From the NCBI GenBank assembly GCA_016256075.1, contig SDVU01000103.1, forward strand, positions 1-20,827: 20,827 bases of DNA. The letters run 5' to 3'. This document shows, in pieces, positions 8,372 through 16,180 of the stretch. Below the pieces are notes generated by a model that did no database searches, was not told the DNA's origin, and was given only the letters and a program-made list of their open reading frames with translations. The number at the start of each line of letters is the position of its first letter. The stretch's first letter is position 1. A program made the translations under genes and the position numbers. The stretch is from Dictyocoela muelleri (Eukaryota > Microsporidia).

Positions 8372-8719
8372 TGTAAATTTATATTTTAATACATCCATGT
8401 ATATCACAAAAGATCTTAATAAATTAAAGCATAATGAATTATCCGAATACATACGCAACGAAGAGCACGCTAGAAAAATCTTATTGAACGGGCTTTTACA
8501 AGAAGAATAAAAGATGTGCCGTGTGTAAAAAAAATAAATGGAGTCATAAGAGCAATAAAAACCGGCTATGTGAGACGTATTAATAAGGTATGCGTTAAAA
8601 ATATATATTTAAGAAAAGGTACAATACTTTATAATAGTAACTACAGTGATAAGAACTTTTATTTTCTTTACATTTATATTTCAATAATATTCAGTTAAAA
8701 TATTTGAATTTAATCTTAA

Positions 8720-8805
8720 AAGGTAATAAGAAAACTATAATAAAATTTCATAATATAAATGATAAAGAGCTGTGCCGACTTTATGATCGTGATAAAGTTT
8801 ATTTT
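8720..8805 (+). repeat. 86-bp direct repeat, left copy, flanking MULE-1
   Basis: Repeated at 10364-10449 with 3 mismatches in 86. It encodes Merlin transposase sequence (GNKKTIIKF...NDKELCRLYDRDKVYF), so it is target DNA and not part of the MULE. Confidence 0.92.
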
Positions 8806-8810
8806 CGAAA

Positions 8811-8839
8811 GGCGAAAGTTCGCCATAGGCGAACTTCGC
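8811..8839. repeat. Left terminal hairpin of MULE-1
   Basis: GGCGAAAGTTCGCC, ATA, GGCGAACTTCGC: the same hairpin as at 10326-10356 but shortened in its second arm. It starts 5 bp inside the boundary of the 86-bp repeat. Confidence 0.85.
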
Positions 8840-8888
8840 AATGAGAATTAATTTTTCACCCCCAAAAAATAAAATAAAAAGAAAAACT

Positions 8889-10300
8889 TTATTCTTCAAA
8901 AACTTCAAATTCTGCTTTTACTTGGGCATCAAAACCATTGTTTATAGCCATAATAGTCTCAATAAAATCTAGATGGATATATTTTGTATAGTTTTGAATT
9001 ATTTTTAACAGCTTGTCTTTTTTTAAACCGCAGTCGTAAATATCAGAATAAGATATGTCGGGCATATTAGAGAATCAAGTATAATGTTTTCGAAATCGTG
9101 CTGAAGCGTTCTCAAAGCCTTTAAAAAGATGCAGATGTTAGGATGATCTGTGTTAAATTTTGAATTTAAAGTCCTATTAAAGGATTCTGCACGTTGGTTG
9201 TCAGAGGAATGTCGTTTGTTATTCTATCAATAACACTAAGTTTTCAAAAGGTGCCATATTTAAGAGAAAGATATGTTTTTTCAAAATAAACTATAAATTT
9301 TTCAAGATTAGGTAGGTTTTTTTAACGTTAGTTCTCAAGAAAAAATTCACTTTGTTATATTCTGGCATTACATACTCTTCTGGGACGAAAATAAGAGATC
9401 TAAGCATTGAGATGCCTTTAAAAAGATGTTTCTTATTCATATATTCAAAAACAAGTCCATTTTTTTGGAGGTTTCGATAGATGCATTGGGAAAAGTGGAA
9501 GAAACATAAATATATCTGTCCTTCTGAAAAGTAGTTTAAAAATGAGGTCTGAACGGATTTCTCATTATCGACTATAAGATACTTTGGCGATGCGTTTGGT
9601 AGACGTTCTTTTATAACGTTAAACATCTTGTCGTAGTGAGATATGGTTTTTCCTGCCAGTAATATGTATAAAATAGGAACAAATTTTCCCATTACAGGCG
9701 CAAAAATAATATACAGTTGTGTATATTCACTTGGACAAGATTTGAATGTCCCATCTGCTAACCAAGTTGTAGAGGACTGAAGGTATATTAAATTCTTCTC
9801 TGTGCCAAACATTATCATTTCATAGTTCTTTTCAACAGACCTATGGATAAGAAAACTATCCTCACGCTGTGTCAAAAGAAGATATGCCGGTATACCCGAA
9901 GTTATTTCAAGCTCACTAGTGTTTAACCTCTTTCTAGTATTCTCAATAAGTTTATATGTATTTTTTTTATTCACCATAAGAGAATCCATAGGTGATAGCT
10001 CTTCAATCATCAACTCATAATCTTGGATAAAGAATAAGAAGTTGTTTCCGCATATTTATTTTTTTTTGTTGGAAAAGTATTTTTTTTTACCTTTAACACT
10101 GGAGGCGAGTGATTGTGAACAAAAACAATTTCAATTATCTGAGTTTTTATAATTATATTTGCCTTTCCCTTGCATCTGCGATCTACACATCTCCAGACTT
10201 CTTTAGTCTCATTTGAATTTGAAACATTGTATTCATAGGACTTGTATATAAGTTTTTCATGCCTTCTCACACTTTTAATTTTAAAAAAATTTTCTTCCAT
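8889..10300 (-). pseudogene. MULE-1 transposase (FLYWCH finger + MULE DDE core), frameshifted
   Basis: The start is the ATG at 10300, preceded by CCC (10305-10307). The first frame (10300 to 10010) has a FLYWCH-type zinc finger: YEYNV, W.C...C and HNH, which binds DNA. A frame change then leads into 10013-9291, the MULE core. TWLADGTFKSCP holds the first catalytic Asp, LIVDNEKS the second, and CFFHFSQCIYR is the family C-x2-H block. Further frame changes follow. NQRAESFNRTLNSKF near 9150-9190 supplies the third acid, Glu. The last open stretch (MPDISYSDIY to EFEVFEE) ends at the stop 8889-8891. The full length would be about 465 residues, usual for small MULEs. All catalytic residues remain but at least two or three frame breaks do too. 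It mobilised the surrounding element. Confidence 0.85.
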
Positions 10301-10304
10301 GTGA

Positions 10305-10307
10305 GGG
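10305..10307 (-). promoter_or_regulatory. CCC initiation motif of the MULE-1 transposase
   Basis: On the - strand CCC lies 4 bp before the ATG at 10300. The placement is the same as for the host genes. Confidence 0.45.
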
Positions 10308-10325
10308 TAAAAAAATATTTTTTAT

Positions 10326-10356
10326 GGCGAAAGTTCGCCATAGGCGAACTTTCGCC
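10326..10356. repeat. Right terminal hairpin of MULE-1, perfect
   Basis: 14-bp arms (10326-10339 and 10343-10356) are exact complements around ATA. This end is upstream of the transposase gene. It stops 7 bp short of the 86-bp target repeat. Confidence 0.92.
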
Positions 10357-10363
10357 GATCCAT

Positions 10364-10449
10364 AAGGTAATAAGAAAACTATAATAAAATTGAATAATAT
10401 AATTGATAAAGAGCTGTGCCGACTTTATGATCGTGATAAAGTTTATTTT
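10364..10449 (+). repeat. 86-bp direct repeat, right copy, flanking MULE-1
   Basis: Counterpart of 8720-8805, 83 of 86 positions identical. The Merlin reading continues directly from it into VEVDEY. Confidence 0.92.
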
Positions 10450-11051
10450 TAGGGTAATCATATAGTTGAAGTTGATGAGTATGTAATTGCAAAAAGAAAA
10501 TATAATAGAGGCAGATAACTAAGATGGTGTAGGTGTTTGGTCTTATAGAAAGAGACACTGGTAAATGTCATATTGAAATTTTCCAATCGAGAGATAAAGA
10601 AACTCTTTAAAAAATAATAAAAAATCATGTTGCAATCGGAGGTTTGGTATATAGTGATGGATTTAAAAAGTTTTCAAGGACTGATGAAATTGGGATATAA
10701 CCATAAGACTGTTAATCACAAAAGAGAGTTTGTATCAAATGATAACACCTATACAAATACTATTGAAATATTATGGATTGTTATGAAACGAAAAAAATAT
10801 GCTGAATATGGAATAGCTTGTTCTAGAATTGAAACTTACTTGAAGGCGTTTTTGTTTTTTTTCAGGAATAATCTAGAAATGAAATTTACTGATTTTATAT
10901 CGAAATTAAATAGATTTTCAACAATTTATTTATTTTTTTTTAATACTTTTTTTCAAAATTATCTATTTTTAAACCTTTTCAAAAAAGGTGGTATTTATGA
11001 AATAAATCGCGACGAAAATATAATGGTAAAAGTACCGTTTTATTTTTCTTA

Positions 11052-11108
11052 ACTGTTTATTTTTTATAACGGCTTATTTTTTATATCGGCGTATTTAATG
11101 AAATGTTC
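11052..11108 (-). repeat. Right terminal inverted repeat of the Merlin locus
   Basis: Its complement begins GAACATTTCATTAAATACGC and parallels 6338-6390. The exact 8-bp AAATATTG follows at 11109. Confidence 0.7.
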
Positions 11109-11116
11109 AAATATTG
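11109..11116. repeat. Right 8-bp target-site duplication of the Merlin locus
   Basis: AAATATTG, identical to 6330-6337. Confidence 0.7.
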
Positions 11117-12033
11117 CACTAACTAGAAGAAATGAATCATAATTAAGAATTGAATAAATATAATTATATTTTTATATTAATGAATCGATTTTAAATTTGA
11201 AATTATAAATAAATGCTTAATTTAACACGCATTTTCGGAACTAGCAAAAATATTTTTAAATTTAAAATTTTTATTGACACATGTTTAGATTTTATTTTTT
11301 CACTTTCATAAACAATTTTGGGCAATCTAACAATTTATGAACTCTAAAAAAGAGTTTAAAAGTATAACACAAAATATCCTAAAATTTTTTACTAAGTATA
11401 ATCTTAATAATTATTTATACATTTATTTTATTACTGTTGTGCTCCGAAATTGGAGCCAACCCGATAATATCTCTGTGAAAAGTAGAGTAGAATAAGTTTC
11501 TTATTTAGAAAGTGGAGAACTCGCTAATAGTTTGTTAAAAGAATGATTTAAATTATATCGCCGAACATGTTTTACCAACTATTTTTCTTAAATCCTTTTA
11601 CAAAAATAAATAACCAATCATATTCAAGATAATCTCCTTTTAAAAAAAAGGTGAAAAATTTATCTAATCAAGTCACCAAATTTGGCATTGTTGTGATCTC
11701 ACAACAATTACCATGCTTAGTAATTCACGATATTTTATAAAAAGATAATTAAATATATTAAAATTTGTCGGGATTCATAATTAGCAAAAATATTCTTTAG
11801 TTTTTTCGTTTTTTGATCTTTGGGGCTTTTTTTGGCAGATTCTATCATAAAGGGGGGCATTAATCGAAATTTTAAAAAATTAAATTAATAATAAATTAAT
11901 AAATCTGTATCTTTTAATTAGATTTAAATATAAATAATCCAATCCAACACTATTATTAAAATATCCAAAAATATATTTTTAAATTCGTCTCTTACAAAAA
12001 TTAATATAATTTCGCTTAAAAATGTATTCAACT
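11117..12033. other. AT-rich spacer with a 22-bp palindrome
   Basis: No gene is visible on either strand. A near-perfect palindrome, ATTGTTGTGA-TC-TCACAACAAT, lies at 11687-11708. A small GCTCC/GGAGC hairpin lies near 11440-11455. The phrase TAGCAAAAATATT occurs near 11245 and 11785. None of these can be assigned to a known element. Confidence 0.6.
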
Positions 12034-12945
12034 AACATATTATTAATTGCATCTTTTAAAACATTTTATTTTCTCTTTTGGTATTCAAATTCAGATTTAA
12101 ACCTTCAATATTGTGGGCATGTGTACAATCGAGTGCTACAAAACCAACATTGTGATTTATAAACTTATCTTGTAGAGCTAGATTTCTAGACATTAATTCA
12201 TAATTTAATTTCATTATTGCGGCATTTGATAAATTATAAAATAGCTTAAGCTGCTTATAATTAATATCTGCCTTTAATGGGTAAAAAACAATGAAAATAC
12301 GCTAAATTTATTATTTTAATTTTATATATTACCTAAATTAGCAAAAATTACGAAAACATCGGTATTTTTAGCATTGTAAATTTGGTGCATGTTGGTTAGA
12401 TGCTGTTTTAAAAAATAAATGTTGTTTTAAAAAAATATTAAAGAAAATAAATAATGGTTTAATCGAAAGACTATTAGGAGATGGTTAAAGGGCTTTTGGC
12501 TAGTTAGTCTATATTCTCAAAGGAATTGTGACAGAATATCTTTGTGCTGATCCTGTGATATGTCATTCTTTACTCTTACGATTTTTTTAGTTGAGACAAT
12601 AAACTTTGGTACTACTTAGGCAAACACCCTCGAAAATTTTTGAAGGCCTTGACCGGAATAGCAAACATCATTTTACAATAAGATCTAATATTTCCTCTTC
12701 TGATTTTTATTGTGATTTTTGACATATAATGGGTGCGTGTTAAAATTTTTAAAACAGCATCTATTTTTTTAAACAGCATCTAACCAACATACACCGTAAA
12801 TTTATATTTTTTTAAAAATAAATGTGCCACCACATTTTAAACATCTTTTTGTGGTTGACGTTATTCTAAAATTTATTAATAATTAAATCATGTCATCACA
12901 ATTCAAAAATATTTTATCTTTTAATTTTAAATTATTATGGGTCAT
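12034..12945 (-). pseudogene. Probable Merlin transposase remnant interrupted by a foldback MITE
   Basis: Read on the - strand from the ATG at 12945: MTHNNLKLKDKIFLNCDDMI, a stop, then INFRITSTTKRCLKCGGTFIFKK. This CxxCGG knuckle after a hydrophobic helix resembles the N-terminal zinc ribbon of IS1595/Merlin transposases. Beyond the insert at 12377-12802 the reading continues as QIYNAKNTDVFVIFANL. A separate open stretch at about 12050-12300 follows: KADINYKQLKLFYNLSNAAI, then KLNYELMSRNLALQ and VGFVALDCTHAHNIEGL. No catalytic triad can be shown. The family call is an inference from the N-terminal pattern. The second stretch could equally belong to an unrelated, unrecognised gene. Confidence 0.35.
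12377..12802. mobile_element. Foldback MITE-like element
   Basis: The ends are about 60-bp inverted repeats. Left, 12377-12437 contains GTTGGTTAGATGCTGTTTTA. Right, 12741-12802 carries its complement. Each arm holds two tandem copies of a GATGCTGTTTTAAAA-like block. The 300-bp centre has no gene. No clear target duplication was found; only a TAAATTT-type identity is shared at the borders. It separates the two parts of the remnant described at 12034-12945. Confidence 0.65.
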
Positions 12946-13309
12946 TAATTAAATTTTAAAAAAAATGCTTTTGTTTATAAAAATGCCTACCTCATGATAC
13001 GCATCTTTCTAAACAAGCTCCACACTTTTTATAAGGAGCGTTTTTTATAAGTTACTACCCCTTAGGTTATAATTTTTTTCTCCTATTAAGTGACAGTATA
13101 TCTTTATATTACCATATAATTTGTACTGTTTCTTTTTTGTAAATTTTTTAAAATTAAATAACACATTAATTTTAATTTAATAAAAAAATATTCATATTAA
13201 TTATAATTTTAAATTTTAAATTTTAAATCATTTCGTTAAGTGTGTACAATATATAGTTGCTCCATGTTAACGAAATTTGATTCTACCATTGGTCTTTTTT
13301 TAAAAAAAT
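12946..13309. other. AT-rich spacer, nothing recognised
   Basis: Runs of A/T with a short GTTAACGAAAT / ATTTCGTTAA echo near 13230-13278 that could pair. I see no gene. A 61-codon ORF from 13240 has low-complexity, unrecognised sequence and runs across the hairpin that follows. Confidence 0.5.
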
Positions 13310-13330
13310 GTCGCGCGATAAGCGCGCGAC
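13310..13330. repeat. GC-rich CGCGCGAC hairpin, copy 2
   Basis: GTCGCGCG (13310-13317) and CGCGCGAC (13323-13330) pair perfectly around ATAAG. The arms are the same as in the hairpin at 6236-6272, but the loop differs. Confidence 0.8.
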
Positions 13331-13545
13331 CCCATATTGTGAAGTATCAGTATAACGCCTGTTTAAGATGGCTATTATTTTTAAAAGTAGTTAAATTTAT
13401 TTTACTAAAAATATTTTTCCTTTGACGAATTTTTTCCACTGAAAAAAATTTTAAAATGGGGGATTCCATAGTCTTCTACATGAGAAAAGACAGTAATGGA
13501 AAACCGATATCTTAGATAATTAAATAAAATTGGGTAAATTAAAAC

Positions 13546-13692
13546 ATGTCTATTATAATTAATCTACTGCAAAACGGTGTTCTTTTATGGGAGAACAGTG
13601 ACAGCGTACTCGCGGATAAATTTTACCAGCGAGAGGTTCAGGATGTACCGCGAGAGTTTTTGTGTTTATCCACGAGATGTTTAAATATTTAA
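13546..13692 (+). CDS. Small unrecognised ORF, 48 codons
   Basis: An ATG-started frame encodes MSIIINLLQNGVLLWENSD, then ADKFYQREVQDVPREFLC, ending near CLNI. It was picked out because the stretch 13575-13680 has clearly more G+C and a balanced amino-acid mix compared with the surrounding spacer. A GGG (13532-13534), a motif also described before microsporidian starts, lies 11 bp upstream. I do not recognise the product. It may be a real small gene, the N-terminal fragment of a lost gene, or chance. Confidence 0.25.
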   Translation: MSIIINLLQNGVLLWENSDSVLADKFYQREVQDVPREFLCLSTRCLNI

Positions 13693-13761
13693 CAAAAAAT
13701 ATTGACAAATCGCCTTTGCTTAAAAGCTTCAGTTTTTTATAATTATTTTCAAAAGTAATAA

Positions 13762-14227
13762 ATATATGAAGTTATATATTACAGATGACAACATCTATAG
13801 CTGCCAACCCGGTGAGTTGTTTCTTGGAGTGGATCTAGACCTTTGGTTCTTGATGTACCGATAATACTTCACTTCCTTGCCATACAGAAGCCAAGATGTA
13901 TGCGCAATTTTCGTTTTAGCAATGATTCAGCTGGATATAAGTAATTAGTAGCTTTTCATAATTTTTATTTCTCATTAATTTTTGCCGAGATGCGTCACCG
14001 CACTCATTCCCACACATAAGAGTGTTCATTCTTATCCATTGTCATATTAGACCAAGTCTTAATCAGTTATACTACACTGGAACAATTGTATATTATACTA
14101 TATTTCTATAGTTTTTGACCGTTTAATGTTATTCCCTCGTTATTTATTAAAGAGTGACGTCAGCGCGATTCGAACCTCGATACTTAAATTTTACATTCAA
14201 GAGTGTTAACCACTGAGCTATCTGGCC
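13762..14227 (-). mobile_element. tRNA-headed SINE-like repeat, copy D
   Basis: A full-length member on the - strand. The head near 14190-14227 reads GGCCAGATAGCTCAGTGG in sense, with an intact A box. The B-box-like GGTTCGAATCG lies around 14165-14177. The body keeps CTGATTAAGACTTGGTCTA, GACGCATCTCGGC and ACCAAAGGTCTA, and ends with GATGTTGTCATCTGTAATAT. Its head is only about 90 bp upstream of the SBDS start and fires in the opposite direction, so a Pol III promoter and the SBDS promoter may be divergent neighbours. Confidence 0.8.
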
Positions 14228-14314
14228 AAAAATTATGTCGATAATATAAATTTTTCAATTAATAAAAAATAAATCTCATTAATAAAAATTAATTATAATT
14301 AAATTTATCTTGAA

Positions 14315-14317
14315 CCC
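14315..14317 (+). promoter_or_regulatory. CCC initiation motif abutting the SBDS ATG
   Basis: CCC touches the ATG at 14318, with an AAATTT-like element about 15 bp upstream. Both are described microsporidian promoter elements. The transcript would have almost no 5' leader. Confidence 0.6.
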
Positions 14318-14983
14318 ATGTTCACGCCACTAAACATAAAAAAGCTAACAAACGTATCAATAGTTACACTCAAAAAATATGGTCACAAATATGAATTAGC
14401 ACTATATCCGAACAAACTCTATGAATACCAACACAACATTACAAAAGATATTGACCAAATTCTTCACACACGAACAATATATTCATCAGTCTCTAAAGGT
14501 GCAGTGTGCTCACGGAAAAATCTTGAATGCTTTAATATGACAGATGACCAGATCATTGAATATATTTTGAAGCACGGAACAGAACAAAAAAATATAAAAA
14601 CTCGTAATGTAGAACAGCAAATAGTAGAACGACAAATTTCGGAATACTTAAGTAAAAAGCTTATGCTTAATGGAAAGATGCTAAGTATGGATAAATTGTT
14701 AGAAATTGTAAAAAAACGTGTTGTTCAGATTAATCGAGACCCCAAAGTTCAAGCACAAGATATTTTGAAAGAACTTTGTAAAAATGGTTATGACGTGGTT
14801 CCTTTAGTGATAAGAATTAGAAATAATGAAAAATTTATTGAAGATTTTAAAAATTACGAGATTAAAAATCAAATGATAATTATGAAGTGGTCTGATTTTA
14901 AAGATTTTAAGAAAATAGCCGACAAAAACAAAATTTTGTTTGAAATTGTTGAAAATGAAATTGAAGATGAAGAAATTTGTTAA
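14318..14983 (+). CDS. SBDS/Sdo1-family ribosome maturation protein
   Basis: With the GTPase EFL1, this family releases the anti-association factor eIF6/Tif6 from new 60S subunits in the cytoplasm, licensing subunit joining. Seen: the N-terminal FYSH domain at about 1-90, from MFTPLNIKKLTNVSIVTLKK through YELALYPNKL to SSVSKGAVCS (the family's VSKG motif at 58-61); then the three-helix central domain at about 95-160 (NVEQQIVERQISEYLSKK ... VQAQDILKELCK, the counterpart of the family's 'QALEVIKQL' helix); then a ferredoxin-like C-terminal domain at about 161-212 (VPLVIRIRNN). It has 221 residues, shorter than the 250 of animal or yeast proteins. The C-terminal domain is the shortened part, and the tail is acidic (EIEDEEIC). 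No frameshift is visible. The start is fixed by the family's MFTP opening and the abutting CCC. Confidence 0.95.
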   Translation: MFTPLNIKKLTNVSIVTLKKYGHKYELALYPNKLYEYQHNITKDIDQILHTRTIYSSVSKGAVCSRKNLECFNMTDDQIIEYILKHGTEQKNIKTRNVEQQIVERQISEYLSKKLMLNGKMLSMDKLLEIVKKRVVQINRDPKVQAQDILKELCKNGYDVVPLVIRIRNNEKFIEDFKNYEIKNQMIIMKWSDFKDFKKIADKNKILFEIVENEIEDEEIC

Positions 14984-15023
14984 AACTTAGATAATCATAT
15001 TTAACTTAATAATCAGAATTATT

Positions 15024-15029
15024 AATAAA
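15024..15029 (+). terminator. Possible polyadenylation signal of SBDS
   Basis: AATAAA lies 41 bp after the SBDS stop codon. The background is so AT-rich that chance is likely. Confidence 0.3.
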
Positions 15030-15242
15030 TCAATTTAAACAGTAACCTTTCAAAACATATTTGACATCATCAAATTCGGATTTCTATTTGATTAAAATAA
15101 TATTTTTTAACAATTTCGATTCTGTTTGACCTAAAACTCATTTTTTTTGTTTATGTTTGTTATATCAGACGAGGCAACCTTTAAACTGACGAACTATTTT
15201 CGAATTTCAGGTAGGGAAAAATTATTCTTTTCTAAAATTTAA

Positions 15243-15690
15243 GGTGCCAGATAGCTTAGTGATTAAAACTTTGAAATCTAAAATTTAAGTATTTTGTCTA
15301 ATTCCGTAACCGTCACTTTAATAAATAATTGTGAATGACATTGAGCGGTCAATAACAATATAATAGTTAAATACTGATTTTTACTATAATATAGTTGATT
15401 AAGATCTGGCCTAATATGGCAATGAAGAAAAAAGGAACTTTACAAACTGTCAGGATGAAAAAATTATGCATTTAGACAAAATATGTAGTAAAATAAAAAA
15501 ACATGGAAAGGTAATAATTACCCGAACGTTGCCAAGTCATTTGTAAAAGCAAAATTGTCTTACAGCTGACCTCAGGAAACTTAGGAATGATATATAAGTT
15601 GTAGAATTTAAACCTAAGGAAAGGACCACGGTTATAGACAACTCTACGGGTTTACAACTATAGATATTATCAGTATGTGATATATACAGT
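15243..15690 (+). mobile_element. tRNA-headed SINE-like repeat, copy E
   Basis: The head GGTGCCAGATAGCTTAGTG retains the A box. The B box (around 15295-15310) is degraded. The body aligns with copies B and D (TTGATTAAGATCTGGCCTAA, AACCTAAGGAAAGGACCACGG, TTATCAGTATGTGATATATA). Several body segments are shortened or substituted, so it is an older copy. It lies about 260 bp downstream of SBDS. Confidence 0.7.
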
Positions 15691-15989
15691 AAGCAAAAAA
15701 CGTGACGATGGTTAAAAAAAAACAAAAATATTAAAATAAAGAATATTTAAGAATATAATAAATACCTTTTTAGAAACAATATAAATAAAGGTATACTAAA
15801 AATATATTTTGAATTATCAATTTTCTTTTTTATAGGAGGTTGTGTCTTTTGTAGAACGATTCTCAAGTCAAAGGTGGTCACCTTAGACATTAATTTTTTA
15901 AAAAAAATGACAAAATTAAAATAAAAAGACATCCCGATTTTTTGTTTTTGGCAAAAGGACTCTTTGTTAGTGAAATGTTTATGTCACAG
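15691..15989. other. AT-rich spacer, nothing recognised
   Basis: There is no gene, repeat unit or RNA that I can support. A short ORF on the - strand here is low-complexity and unlike anything known. Confidence 0.5.
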
Positions 15990-16180
15990 AATCACTAATT
16001 CCAAAAATCACTAATTTCAAAAATCACTAATTCCTAAAGTCACTAGTTTCCAAAAGTCACTAGTTTCCAAAAGTCACTAATTCCCAAAATAACTAATTCA
16101 CAAAATCACTAATTCACAAAATCACTAATTTCCAAAATATATAATTTCCAAAATATATAATTCTCAAAATATATATTTCT
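15990..16180. repeat. 16-17 bp minisatellite, about 12 units
   Basis: Tandem units of AATCACTAATTCCAAA type. The left units are AATCACTAATTCC, the middle ones GTCACTAGTTTCC, and the right ones decay to ATATATAATTTCC. The spacing is 15-17 bp. There are no spacers, so this is not a CRISPR array. It does not encode a protein. Confidence 0.9.

Larger units (their letters stand above)
8806..10363 (-). mobile_element. MULE-1: FLYWCH/MULE DNA transposon with hairpin ends
   Basis: A 1558-bp insert bounded by the 86-bp direct repeats. Near each end is a GC-rich palindrome. At 10326-10356 the arms GGCGAAAGTTCGCC and GGCGAACTTTCGCC pair perfectly across the loop ATA. At 8811-8839 the same hairpin has lost one or two bases. 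One gene on the - strand fills the interior. The few differences between the flanking repeats suggest a fairly recent insertion into the already present Merlin copy 2. Confidence 0.85.
8397..11052 (+). pseudogene. Merlin/IS1595-family DDE transposase, copy 2, split by MULE-1
   Basis: N-terminal part: ATG at 8397, LKHNELSEYIRNEEHARK, an early stop at 8508, then zinc-ribbon-like MCRVCKKNKW and a GTILYNSNYS block in other frames to 8805. The gene is then interrupted by MULE-1 (8806-10363) and resumes after 10449. IVEVDEYVIAKRKYNRGR (about 10460-10515) carries the first catalytic Asp. LVYSDGFKKFS (about 10645-10675) carries the second. YTNTIEILWIVMKRK (about 10750-10795) carries the catalytic Glu. 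An open frame runs from 10627 to 11052. All three catalytic acids survive, but several stops or frameshifts plus the insertion inactivate it. It is clearly diverged from copy 1, so the two are separate lineages rather than a recent duplication. Confidence 0.8.
6338..11108. mobile_element. Composite Merlin (IS1595-like) transposon locus with nested insertions
   Basis: The ends are inverted repeats of about 50 bp. The left end reads GGGCATTTCATAAAATAAGC from 6338. The complement of the right end reads GAACATTTCATTAAATACGC from 11108. Both then run into repeated TAAAAAATAAG-type blocks. AAATATTG flanks both sides. Inside are two decayed Merlin transposase copies (6420-7345 with C-terminal duplicate to 7959, and 8397-11052), a 538-bp MITE-like insert, a 297-bp palindrome and a 1558-bp MULE. 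A solitary Merlin is about 1-1.5 kb, so one Merlin has probably received, or recombined with, a second. Neither transposase copy is intact, so the locus is inactive. Confidence 0.75.

Noticed and set aside
8720-10449. The 86-bp direct repeats as LTRs of a retroelement
   Set aside because: They are Merlin coding sequence continuous with the flanks, lack LTR-type ends, and enclose a MULE gene with no reverse transcriptase.
8720-10449. The long direct repeats as an assembly error
   Set aside because: Possible for one case, but three cases with similar length, different sequences, private mismatches and exact placement at element borders make this unlikely. Long reads would settle it.
10267-10461. 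64-codon ORF on the - strand upstream of the MULE-1 gene
   Set aside because: It overlaps the terminal hairpin and the 86-bp repeat and has no recognisable content.
12308-12372. A ~65-nt spliceosomal intron on the - strand joining IFANL to DINYKQLKLF
   Set aside because: GT..AG ends can be found that keep frame, but the 5' site is weak, the size is unlike known short microsporidian introns, and the surrounding sequence looks like a decayed element.
13240-13425. 61-codon + strand ORF as a gene
   Set aside because: It reads across the CGCGCGAC hairpin and AT runs, with no family resemblance.
15537-15932. Two ~60-codon - strand ORFs
   Set aside because: The first lies within SINE copy E; the second is in low-complexity spacer. 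No start motif or family resemblance.
15990-16180. CRISPR array
   Set aside because: Units are contiguous without unique spacers, and the genome looks eukaryotic.
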